A stretch of DNA of 64,000 nt from Promethearchaeota archaeon. Lineage in GTDB: Archaea > Asgardarchaeota > Lokiarchaeia > Sigyniarchaeales > SOKP01. Positions 35,040-43,603 of this stretch are shown here, one piece after another (the stretch's first letter is position 1; the number at the start of each line of letters is the position of its first letter). The notes beneath the pieces are model-generated. The model had not been told where the DNA came from and made no database searches. It worked only from the letters and a program-made list of their open reading frames with translations. Location: positions 1-64,000 of the forward strand of contig RDOA01000005.1 of the NCBI GenBank assembly GCA_011364925.1, read 5' to 3'. The position numbers and the translations under genes are program-made.

Positions 35040-36959
35040 ATGAACATTTCGCTTGACTTTGCACTAAAAGATTTCTATAGGAAACGTGAAACGACTTTTT
35101 CTTACACATTAATGATTATATTAGTTATAGCGTTGACAGTATTCTTGATCAATTTTACTTCGGCAATGGGATTCAATGATTTTATAACGTACAGTTATCA
35201 GAATGCTTATTATTTTTCTGGGGGTATTAGTATCGTTTATACTGACTTCACTACGCTTGTTATAAGTTTGATGTTGGTTATGGCTTTTGTGGTAGTGATA
35301 ATCGTAGCTAGCACGTTAATTTATTCGAAAAAACGAGATATAGCAATAATGAAAGCTTTAGGTTCTCTTCCCAGGAAATTATATAGCTTTTATTTAACAG
35401 AGGCATACATTACATTCATTATAGGTTTTGTAATAGGAGGAATATTAGGATTTATTTGCTATGGTATTGTTTCTCTCATAGTTCCAATTATCGGAATTTA
35501 TATTTCATTTCAAGTTGATTTTTTTTATACGCCAATTTTATTTTTTTCTTGTCTTGTAGGAATATATATTGTTCCAGGAGTAATTTTACGGAAATTGGGA
35601 ACCCAAAACACAATTACGTTGTTCTCGAGAGATATTTCACACAATTATAATGCTTCGAAAAAACTATCGTTGATACCAAGATGGATAAGTTCAATCGGAT
35701 ATCATTTTAAGATCTCTGTTATTAATACGATGAGAAGAACAGGGGAATTCAAACGTTATTTGATTGTGTTTTGTATAATATCGCTAATAATTTTCACATT
35801 AGGGATAGGGAGCAGTGTTATCCAAAATTCATCTCAACAATGGATAAAAAAGTCTCAAGGAATAGATATTATCGCTATAGGTCATCAAGACGTAATTCAG
35901 CAGTATACTTTAATGTACTCTATGTTTTCAAATCCAGAAATTATTATTACTGGTAACGATATTGACTTTCTGAGTTCAAATTACATGTTCAATTTTAGTG
36001 AAGTTGCAGACCTCTTGAATATCTCTGAAATTGAGAAGGTAGATCAGCGTTTGATAAGCTTCTTTAATGTTACTGAATTGGATGGATACCACCTTCTTGA
36101 GAATGGTAGGTACATCCTTACAGGACAGTCGCGTAAGGCGTCTATTCCAATCATTGGTATAAATGTTAACGATATAGTGCAGGATTTCGAGATAGAAGGA
36201 AATTATTTTGAGGAGTCTGATCCAATATATATGATAATTGGGGATGGATTAGGTTACAATTTTTTCGATTTCCCTTTAGATCAGAGCATGAGAGTTGAAG
36301 AATTAGGTGCTGGTCACTCATTTCATATTTCGGGGGTGGCGATTGATAGTTTTTATAGTGGGTTCGCAGGGTATATAGATTTACAAGTTATGCAAGGAGA
36401 GTTAAATTTTACTTCGGACGAGATAAATCTACTATTGTTAAAAATCGAGTCTGGCGAATATAATAACATCAAGGGAACAATAGAATCTATTATTAGCAAT
36501 AATCTCGGATTAAACTACAGTGTTATTAGTTTAAGTCAGACTTTCGAGAGTAATTACGCGTTTTTGAATAGCTTAACATTCTATCCTTCTCTTATCATTA
36601 TAATGATGGCTATTATATCAATTCTTTCGTTATATAATTACCAAAAAGGGAGTATATTAGAAAAAGCCAAAGACTTTTTGATTATGAGGGCTATAGGATC
36701 GAAATATAAGTCAATTAAGAGGATTTTATTCCTAGAAGCTCTTTACATACTTATTCCTTCAATTCTCTTAAGCTTGGGTATTGGAATGATCTTGAATTCT
36801 ACAATATTATTGTATCGAGCCTATTTACCTCACATATCAATTCCTTTTATTCTTGGTGGAATCCTCTTTGCTGCTTTTTTAGTTTTTAATTATTTGAGTC
36901 TGTTCCCCATTTTAAGGCGAATAAAGAAGTTTACTATCAAGGACTTTGAAATGTATTAA
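35040..36959 (+). CDS. FtsX-like ABC transporter permease
   Basis: About 640 residues with the MacB/FtsX pattern: helix 1 (about 15-35), three more helices around 80-190, then a second set with a large extracytoplasmic domain between (about 270-500) and helices at the C-terminus. FtsX-type segments KKRDIAIMKALGS and AKDFLIMRAIGSK mark the two repeated cores. Pairs with the ATPase immediately upstream. ATG 35040 is only 1 nt after the Shine-Dalgarno AGGAGGG (35033-35039), too close to be optimal; TTG 35028 lies before it. ATT 35046 has normal spacing and would match other unusual starts in this window. Confidence 0.88.
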   Translation: MNISLDFALKDFYRKRETTFSYTLMIILVIALTVFLINFTSAMGFNDFITYSYQNAYYFSGGISIVYTDFTTLVISLMLVMAFVVVIIVASTLIYSKKRDIAIMKALGSLPRKLYSFYLTEAYITFIIGFVIGGILGFICYGIVSLIVPIIGIYISFQVDFFYTPILFFSCLVGIYIVPGVILRKLGTQNTITLFSRDISHNYNASKKLSLIPRWISSIGYHFKISVINTMRRTGEFKRYLIVFCIISLIIFTLGIGSSVIQNSSQQWIKKSQGIDIIAIGHQDVIQQYTLMYSMFSNPEIIITGNDIDFLSSNYMFNFSEVADLLNISEIEKVDQRLISFFNVTELDGYHLLENGRYILTGQSRKASIPIIGINVNDIVQDFEIEGNYFEESDPIYMIIGDGLGYNFFDFPLDQSMRVEELGAGHSFHISGVAIDSFYSGFAGYIDLQVMQGELNFTSDEINLLLLKIESGEYNNIKGTIESIISNNLGLNYSVISLSQTFESNYAFLNSLTFYPSLIIIMMAIISILSLYNYQKGSILEKAKDFLIMRAIGSKYKSIKRILFLEALYILIPSILLSLGIGMILNSTILLYRAYLPHISIPFILGGILFAAFLVFNYLSLFPILRRIKKFTIKDFEMY

Positions 36960-37051
36960 TTATACTTTCGGAAAGAAAAATATTAAAAAACTGACTTTAT
37001 ATACATAATATAAAATTAATATTCCGATTTAAATGGAAAGGTGCGCGAAAA

Positions 37052-38383
37052 TTGACAGTAGAAGAGAAAGATAACTTGGAAAGAAGGACCCGCGAATTAG
37101 AAGATGAATTAAGAAAAAAGGAGAATCAACTTAATACTTACCTTGATAAGATTGAAGGCCTTGAAGTAGAAATTATGAAATACGAGGAAATGTTTGATGA
37201 GAAGGCTCCAAAATCAAAGATGAAGAAAGCAAAAGAAGAAAAATTAAATCTGGAATTGGAAGCAAAAGATCGAGAAATCCGGGAATTAAAAGATCGAATG
37301 GGCTTTTTAAGGAAGGAAAAAATAGAATTACAAAAAAAATTGGATCAAGAAAACAAAAAAACTAGCACCTCTTCTGTGATTAGCGTCGAAGAGTTAAGAG
37401 AAAAGGAGAAAGCACCGTTGAATCTCCTACTTCATGAATTGCAAGATAAAATCAATAAGCAAGATTCGATAATTAGAAGATTAAAGAGTAAAGATATTGG
37501 TAATGATGAGTTTAAAGAAAAATTGACAGAAAAAGACAAGCAAATTGAAATACTCAATAATCAACTTTCCGATTTAAAAGAAAGCTTAGAAAAGAAGCCT
37601 TCTCAAACGGAAGAAAAACCAAAACAGAACAAGGAAGCAATTTCGAAAGGGCTTCTTGAAGAGTTACAGAATTCGCTTAACAAAGTTAAAAGGCAGAACG
37701 AAGAATTAAAGAATAAATTAAGTAAATACGAGAAAAAGGATAAAAAGAAAAAAGATTCAAAGGAAGATAAAGCTACTCAAGAATTAAAAGAAAAAATATC
37801 TCAATTGACTGGAGAATTGGAATATAAAAATAAAGAAATTGAAAGACTGAACACTACTGCGATACATTTGGAAAGCTTATCCGGACCAGATTCGTTAAAA
37901 CAAGTCGTCGAAGAACTAACAAACAAGTTAAATAAATCCAAAACGCAAGTTAACACCCTTAAACAACAATTAAAAGCAGTAGAAAACATTCCTACCGATA
38001 CTCTACCTCAAGGAGATGTCGATAGCAAATTAAAGTATCAACGAGAAATGGCAAGCTTCTTACAACAACAGCTAGATGAAGCAAAACACGCCCTTAAAAC
38101 TAAAGAAGAAGAAATTGCTACTATTAAAAGTGAAGCGATAAGAATAAAAAGAAAGTATGAGGAATTAGATAACCAACTTAAAATGAAAGAAAAAAGAACT
38201 AATGAATTAAAAGCTGACTTGGATTCACTCAAGATGCAAACTCAAAATCAAACTCAAGAAGGAAGGGCAATCAGTCCTGAGTTTAATTTAAGACTAAAAG
38301 AACTTGAAAGTTTGGTTGATGATTTGAGTAAACAAAATATTCAACAGAGGTTAGAAATTTCTCAATTAAGAAAAGGAAAATAA
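37052..38383 (+). CDS. Long coiled-coil protein
   Basis: 443 residues, almost entirely heptad-rich alpha-helix with very high Lys/Glu content (for example RELEDELRKKENQLNTYLD). It has no transmembrane segment, signal peptide or enzymatic motif. Predicted: an elongated coiled coil of several hundred angstroms in a few segments with short breaks (about 105-130, 175-205). TTG start at 37052, 8 nt after AAAGGTG. RNase Z lies 21 nt downstream. May be structural, chromosome-associated or a cytoskeletal linker; no family recognised. Confidence 0.8.
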   Translation: MTVEEKDNLERRTRELEDELRKKENQLNTYLDKIEGLEVEIMKYEEMFDEKAPKSKMKKAKEEKLNLELEAKDREIRELKDRMGFLRKEKIELQKKLDQENKKTSTSSVISVEELREKEKAPLNLLLHELQDKINKQDSIIRRLKSKDIGNDEFKEKLTEKDKQIEILNNQLSDLKESLEKKPSQTEEKPKQNKEAISKGLLEELQNSLNKVKRQNEELKNKLSKYEKKDKKKKDSKEDKATQELKEKISQLTGELEYKNKEIERLNTTAIHLESLSGPDSLKQVVEELTNKLNKSKTQVNTLKQQLKAVENIPTDTLPQGDVDSKLKYQREMASFLQQQLDEAKHALKTKEEEIATIKSEAIRIKRKYEELDNQLKMKEKRTNELKADLDSLKMQTQNQTQEGRAISPEFNLRLKELESLVDDLSKQNIQQRLEISQLRKGK

Positions 38384-38403
38384 TAGAATCCAAATGAAAC
38401 TTT

Positions 38404-39384
38404 ATGGAATTAATCATTTTAGGTTCTTCGGCAGCTATTCCTGTTCGCGAGCGAAACCTACCGTCAACCGCACTTAAATATAAGAATGAACTCATCTTGT
38501 TCGACTGCGGCGAGGATCTGCAAAGAAAATTTGTTGAAGCCGGACTAAAATTCAATAAACCTTTAAAAATATTAATTTCACATTTCCATGGAGACCATAT
38601 AATAGGGCTTCCTGGTCTATTATTTAGGTTTGGCTTAAACCATAGAACTGCCCCTATAACGATTTTTGGACCGAGAAACCTTTACTTATATTTGTATTTA
38701 CATAGAAAAATACTAGGTCTTAAAACGGATTACCCATTAGAGATTATAGAGATAGATAATGAAAGGAATAAATTACTTTTTTACGAAAATATCGACTCTG
38801 AATTCCCAAACAAAGAATTTGACTTAAGCGGGAACGTTATCTATGAAAATAATAAATATACTCTTAATTATGCTAAGGTTCATCATTCTGTTTTGACATT
38901 TGCTTATTCCTTCGTCGAGAAACCACGTCATGGCAAATTTAACCCTGAAAGAGCAACTGAACTTGGAATTCCTCAAAGTAATTTATGGAAGAAATTACAA
39001 GAAGGAGAAACTATTGAATTTGGAGGAAAATTAATCGATCCCTTCAAAGAAGGAATTGTAGGTCCAAAAAGGCCCGGGAGAAAAATAACCTACTCTGGAG
39101 ATACAATCCCTTGCGATAGTCTAATAGAATTGGGAAAAAATTCTGATATTTTAATACATGAAGCAACTTTCTCAAAAGAACTTGCTGATGTCGCTGAAGA
39201 AAAAATGCATTCCACTTCTGTAGATGCTGCAAATGATGCGATAAAAATGGGAGCAAAGCAATTAATTTTAACTCATATATCATCAAGATACCAAGAGGAT
39301 GCCGTAAAATTGTTAGAAGATGCAAAAGAAATATTTTCTAACACATTATTAGCTATAGACTTGATGAGAATATCGTTGGATTAA
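38404..39384 (+). CDS. rnz: tRNase Z (RNase Z, 3'-processing endonuclease)
   Basis: Cleaves the 3' trailer of pre-tRNA. 326 residues. Opening strand MELIILGSSAAIPVRERNLPS; zinc motif HFHGDH (His60, His62, Asp64, His65) in SHFHGDHIIGLPGL; exosite-type insert around 140-200; KITYSGDTIPCDSL; and the last zinc ligands HEATF and HISSRY with EKMHSTS. Standard short (bacterial/archaeal) form. Downstream of the coiled-coil gene (20 nt) and convergent with the ThiS/MoaD-like gene. Confidence 0.95.
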   Translation: MELIILGSSAAIPVRERNLPSTALKYKNELILFDCGEDLQRKFVEAGLKFNKPLKILISHFHGDHIIGLPGLLFRFGLNHRTAPITIFGPRNLYLYLYLHRKILGLKTDYPLEIIEIDNERNKLLFYENIDSEFPNKEFDLSGNVIYENNKYTLNYAKVHHSVLTFAYSFVEKPRHGKFNPERATELGIPQSNLWKKLQEGETIEFGGKLIDPFKEGIVGPKRPGRKITYSGDTIPCDSLIELGKNSDILIHEATFSKELADVAEEKMHSTSVDAANDAIKMGAKQLILTHISSRYQEDAVKLLEDAKEIFSNTLLAIDLMRISLD

Positions 39385-39412
39385 AAAGCTTTAGAAAAAT
39401 AAGAAGAAATAG

Positions 39413-39622
39413 TTATATACCCCCAGCAATGTGCGGAAGTATCGTAATGTCGTCTTCAGGAGAAATCTCGGTGTCCTCATTAGCTTTCTTCCCATTTATA
39501 AGAATTCCAAAATATTTCCCTTCTAGATTTAACTCTCGGAGTAAATCTCTAACTAGCATCTTTCTCTCGGGAATAATTGTTTCGATAATACCTGTTTCTA
39601 AAATATCTGCTGTTTGCTTCAA
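39413..39622 (-). CDS. ThiS/MoaD-like ubiquitin-fold protein ending in Gly-Gly-Ile
   Basis: 69 residues. Beta-grasp proteins of this family supply sulfur as a C-terminal thiocarboxylate. Signs: VRDLLRELNLEGKYFGILING, then EDTEISPEDDITILPHIAGGI. The C-terminal Gly-Gly is followed by a single Ile before the TAA at 39413, where ThiS, MoaD and SAMP proteins normally end in GG. A protease or JAMM-type activity would have to remove Ile (inference), or the protein differs in function. No E1-like MoeB is nearby. Convergent with RNase Z. Confidence 0.82.
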   Translation of the reverse strand: MKQTADILETGIIETIIPERKMLVRDLLRELNLEGKYFGILINGKKANEDTEISPEDDITILPHIAGGI

Positions 39623-39958
39623 TTTGTTTTACCTCATTTAGTAAATTTTACTATTATAAATAAACCCTTTTTAGTATTTAAAATTAATTTAAGAAATCTA
39701 TAAATGTTGATTATTAATACTAAAGATTTTTATCCAGCTCATTTTAGCTCGTTTTTGTAATTCTGGTGAAATCATAGATTTTTATCACTCTATTATTGAA
39801 AATATATGCTTATTTTTTCTTAAATCCAACATTTTTTTATGTGTTTTTTAATTTTAATGCATAAATTTAAGCAAATTTAATTGGGTTGATCTTAGATTCT
39901 TCATGAGGATTCGTTCAGTGATAATATTGATGACCTCGAGGTTATAAGAGAGGCATTA
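39623..39958. other. Intergenic region with an open, coding-like tail before the TPR gene
   Basis: Divergent spacer. The last 60 nt (39896-39958) are open in the TPR gene's frame and read like protein (HEDSFSDNIDDLEVIREAL), but there is no ATG, GTG or TTG; the nearest codon behind the TAG at 39893 is ATT 39896. GGGTTGATC at 39883-39891 resembles the 16S-tail complement, 4 nt before it. Otherwise AT-rich and empty. Confidence 0.4.
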
Positions 39959-41542
39959 ATGCAAATTGAAACAATCAAAAATGAGAAGGAAAAGAACAAT
40001 CTTATTCAAATAACAATTAACGATTCTATCTCGACAGCTTTTGAAATTGCTGATTCTGGAGAATTTTATGAAGCTGGTGAATTTCTATTTTCAATAACGG
40101 AATTGTTAGAAGAGCTCGTCTCTGTTCAATCTAATAAGTTATATAAATTAATAGTAAAGTATTGGAGCAATGCAATTACTGATCTTAAGATTCAAGGAAA
40201 ATTGCACGAGGTTGCAGAAATTTTCTTAAGAATTGCGGATCTTTATGAGAAAATAAACGACGCTAAGTCGTATAGAAAGAATATTATAGGAAGCATCGAA
40301 TACTTAAAGCAAGAAAGCAAAATTTTAAAAGACTTTAATGAAACGAGAAAATTAGCGCAAAATTACGAGAACATAGCTGGGTTATATCTAAAAATCGATA
40401 ATCTAAAAAACGCAATTAAATATTATTTAAGTGTTGTCAATATTGCTAAAGAGCATGAATATTTTGATTTACTATCTTATTCATATAAACAAATCTCGTC
40501 ATGTTATCAAGATTTAGACGAGATTGAAAAATCTAATGGCATTATTTACGACGGGATAGAGTTTTTCTCGATACTTTTACAAACATTTGAAGAGAAAAAT
40601 GATAATCTCGCGATTTCTCAAATTGCACAAGTTTTAAAGTCTCTTTATCAGATCATCGATGACGAAGAGCAATTTGTTAATTACTCTAAAAAAGAAGCTG
40701 GAGCATATATCAATTTAGCGGAAAGATTAGAGAAAAGCAAAGAAAATTACTATAAAATAGCGAGATATTATCGAGGGGCAGCATTATGTTACCAAGAAAT
40801 AAACAATAATTTAATCGAATCAGCTTCTTGTTTTGTATTAGCTGGAAATTACTCTGAAGGAATTGAGGATTTTAACGAAGCAGCAAACAACTTCTTTAAT
40901 GCCGCAGGGACTTTTAAAGAATTAACCAATTTAGAGATGGCATATAAGCATTATGTGAAAGCAGGAGACAATTATTGGAAAGTTGAGAATGTGAACGATT
41001 CCACAGAATGCTATCTGAACGCTTACGACATTGCAGTAGAAGGAAACTTAGAATACAATCGATTTGGTATTTTCAACCAAATAATAAGAGGGTTGAACAT
41101 TATCGCAAAAGAAGGATTAAAGAATAAAGAATTCTATACCGCAGCAACGCTCATAATGGAAAGCATTAAATTTTATCAACAGCTCGATACTGCAAAAGAC
41201 TTTCTAGTTAACGAAATGCTTAAGAATGTGTATCGGTATTACTACCGGGCGGCGAACTTAAAGAAGATTGGCTATTCCCACATCGTTCAATCATATGTAA
41301 TGGCAGCTATCTCTTCTATTCTTAATGGCAAAACTAAAAAAGCACTCGAAATTCTCTCTGAGATAGAATTAGAAGGAAATACAGTAAATAAATATAAAGA
41401 ATTAGTTAAATTAATTATTAAGTGGGTCTCTGAGGGAAAAACAGTAGACTTTGAAAATTTTCCTTACGAACTACAACGAATAATTCAACACTCAGAGGAA
41501 ATAACATATCTTTTAAAATTCTTTAAGGGATACAAACCCTAA
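39959..41542 (+). CDS. TPR / alpha-solenoid protein
   Basis: 527 residues. Helical hairpin repeats throughout: EAGEFLFSITELLEEL, YENIAGLYLKIDNLKNAIKY, AGNYSEGIEDFNEAANNFF, AAGTFKELTNLEMAYKHYVK, AGDNYWKVENVNDSTECYL. The arrangement resembles SNAP/Sec17-like TPR scaffolds of eukaryotes (SNAP-like TPRs are known in Asgards); this is only a fold-level resemblance. ATG 39959 is preceded by GAGAGG 5 nt away, but the open frame upstream (39896-39958) may be coding if a non-ATG start is used. Function: protein-interaction scaffold. Confidence 0.75.
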   Translation: MQIETIKNEKEKNNLIQITINDSISTAFEIADSGEFYEAGEFLFSITELLEELVSVQSNKLYKLIVKYWSNAITDLKIQGKLHEVAEIFLRIADLYEKINDAKSYRKNIIGSIEYLKQESKILKDFNETRKLAQNYENIAGLYLKIDNLKNAIKYYLSVVNIAKEHEYFDLLSYSYKQISSCYQDLDEIEKSNGIIYDGIEFFSILLQTFEEKNDNLAISQIAQVLKSLYQIIDDEEQFVNYSKKEAGAYINLAERLEKSKENYYKIARYYRGAALCYQEINNNLIESASCFVLAGNYSEGIEDFNEAANNFFNAAGTFKELTNLEMAYKHYVKAGDNYWKVENVNDSTECYLNAYDIAVEGNLEYNRFGIFNQIIRGLNIIAKEGLKNKEFYTAATLIMESIKFYQQLDTAKDFLVNEMLKNVYRYYYRAANLKKIGYSHIVQSYVMAAISSILNGKTKKALEILSEIELEGNTVNKYKELVKLIIKWVSEGKTVDFENFPYELQRIIQHSEEITYLLKFFKGYKP

Positions 41543-41685
41543 AACTTCGAGCTTTTATTCACTATACTTCTGGAAACCATATAAATAAATAGGTCATACT
41601 TTATCATATTTGTATCAAATCGATAATTTATTTATAAGAATTTCATCTTTAAAATTAAATTATCTCTGAATTAAGGGTTTTAAAT

Positions 41686-42819
41686 ATGAGAAAACAAATC
41701 AAAGCTATATTAATTATTATCCCGATATTAATTGCTATTGGTGTTACGCTAACTTTTGTCTTACCATTGTTTAAACAACCTCCTACTGGTAGTAAGGGCG
41801 TTGTACGTGTATATGTAAATTCTACGATTGCACAAAGTATTTCAACTGAAATCGATCAGTATGAGCAAGATATCATGAATCAAGGTTATACCGTTCAGGT
41901 TATTAATTGGTCTAATAGTGACGTAAATGTTCTTAGAAGCGATCTAATTAATGCAAGTATTAGGCCTGAAGGATTAGAAGGTGCAGTAATAGTTGGTGAT
42001 CTTCCTGCTGCATATTTACAATATTGGGACAATCCTTGGAGCAAATGGAGGAAATATCCTTGTGATTTGTTCTTAACTGACTTAGATGGTCAATGGGTTG
42101 ATAACGATCCTACAGATGAATTATTTGATGCACATAACAATGGAACAGGTGATATCTATCCAGAAATTTGGTTAGGTCGGATATGTCCTGAATCATTGAA
42201 CAATTTGAATCATCTTACAGCCTATAGAAACTATTTCACACGAAACCACGCTTATAGAACGGGACAGCTAACAAGACCTCATTCTCAGTTAGTATATATC
42301 GACGACGACTGGTCAGCGTGGACAAGTGAATGGCTTGGTGATATGACAGCTTACACAAACATAACCTGTATTAGCACTAATGCTGTCACTACGGCTACCG
42401 ACTATAAATCACGTTTAACACACACATACGAATTTGTGCATGTTTTTGTACATTCTTGGCCATATGAGCATATGTTTGGTCCTGGAGGATATGGAACAGA
42501 AGGGAAGGTAAACTGTTCGGATATTTTGTCAATTAACACTAAATCGTTGTTTTACAATTTATATGCTTGTTCAGCTGCAAATTTTAGTAATACAAACAAT
42601 ATGGGAAACCAATATCTTTTTTCAAATAACACTCTTGCTGTTGTCGGTTCAACAAAGGAAGGCGGTATGACTATGAACAGTTATTTCTATACACCTCTCA
42701 GTCAAGGTAAAATATTCGGAGAAGCATTGAAATTATGGTGGTGGAATCCACTTCACGGTCCTAGCGATCCAATTTCAGTAGGGATGGTTCTTCTCGGAGA
42801 TCCCCTCTTAACAATTTAG
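41686..42819 (+). CDS. Gingipain-like (C25/clan CD) cysteine peptidase, membrane-anchored or secreted
   Basis: 377 residues. N-terminal signal/anchor helix (about 6-28: AILIIIPILIAIGVTLTFVL). The body has gingipain-fold traits: VIVGDLPAAYLQYW, CDLFLTDLDGQW, DIYPEIWLGRI and LTAYRNYFTR. Probable dyad: His256 in HVFVHSWPYEH (F-V-H at strand end) and Cys295 in YACSAANF, 39 residues apart, as in clan CD peptidases (family RgpB His211/Cys244). It lacks the N-terminal propeptide and C-terminal Ig domains of bacterial gingipains, so is a compact form. Likely digests external protein, matching an amino-acid-catabolising lifestyle (inference). Start ATG preceded by AAGGGT. Confidence 0.72.
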   Translation: MRKQIKAILIIIPILIAIGVTLTFVLPLFKQPPTGSKGVVRVYVNSTIAQSISTEIDQYEQDIMNQGYTVQVINWSNSDVNVLRSDLINASIRPEGLEGAVIVGDLPAAYLQYWDNPWSKWRKYPCDLFLTDLDGQWVDNDPTDELFDAHNNGTGDIYPEIWLGRICPESLNNLNHLTAYRNYFTRNHAYRTGQLTRPHSQLVYIDDDWSAWTSEWLGDMTAYTNITCISTNAVTTATDYKSRLTHTYEFVHVFVHSWPYEHMFGPGGYGTEGKVNCSDILSINTKSLFYNLYACSAANFSNTNNMGNQYLFSNNTLAVVGSTKEGGMTMNSYFYTPLSQGKIFGEALKLWWWNPLHGPSDPISVGMVLLGDPLLTI

Positions 42820-42901
42820 AAATAATAATCTTTATTTTTTTTAGAATTTCTATTTTTATATTACTCATGATACTCGAACAATTCCAGAAAGTTTGTAAAA
42901 A

Positions 42902-43558
42902 ATGAACCATACTCAGAAGATCCTTTTAAGTTTTGATTTAGACAACACTTTAATTAACAATCGAGAAGGAATCGTTAATTCATTTAATTACGCTCTTAAT
43001 AAATATAATCTCCAAACTCTTGATAGAGACGAAATCGAAGCCATGATTGGAATTCCTCTTGCTGAAATGTTTGAGCGAGTAACAATTGAAAATTCTGATA
43101 AACTCATAACAGCATTTCGAGAGTATTACAGCAAAACTGGGATTTATCAAGCTAGTTTATTACCCGGTGTTAAAGAAAAACTTACTGAGCTTATTCAAAA
43201 TTCATTTACTTTAGGAGTGATTACTTCTAAGAAGCAAGAATTGGCCATTAAAATAACAAAAATTTTGGGGATCTTTGAACAATTCATCTATATATTAGGC
43301 GAAAGTGATAGCATCAAAAGTAAATTAGATCCAAGGTTGAAAACACACTTGCTACAAAAATACCACGAATATAGCATTGTAATAATTGGAGATCATCCAA
43401 AAGATAAAGCTCTCGCTGAAAATATTAACGCGCCTTTCGTAGGAGTTTTAACAGGTAATCATTCAGCTAAAGTACTAATTAGTGGAATTAAAATAAAAAC
43501 TTTAGTTATAGAAAGTGTCAAAGATCTTGAGCCAGAAATGATTTATAATCTAATGTAA
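42902..43558 (+). CDS. HAD hydrolase, phosphoglycolate-phosphatase-like
   Basis: 218 residues. HAD motif I LSFDLDNTLINN (nucleophile Asp and acid Asp), helical cap with EIEAMIGIPLAEMF, motif II GVITSKKQELA (Thr), motif III Lys in the IKSKLDPR loop, and motif IV IIGDHPKDKALAENI. The family includes phosphoglycolate phosphatase and pyrophosphatase PpaX; substrate not predictable. Convergent with cdhE; 82 bp after the peptidase gene. Confidence 0.85.
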   Translation: MNHTQKILLSFDLDNTLINNREGIVNSFNYALNKYNLQTLDRDEIEAMIGIPLAEMFERVTIENSDKLITAFREYYSKTGIYQASLLPGVKEKLTELIQNSFTLGVITSKKQELAIKITKILGIFEQFIYILGESDSIKSKLDPRLKTHLLQKYHEYSIVIIGDHPKDKALAENINAPFVGVLTGNHSAKVLISGIKIKTLVIESVKDLEPEMIYNLM

Positions 43559-43603
43559 GGGAGATCGAGTAAATTATATAAAAAAAGTAAATATTGAAAT
43601 AAG

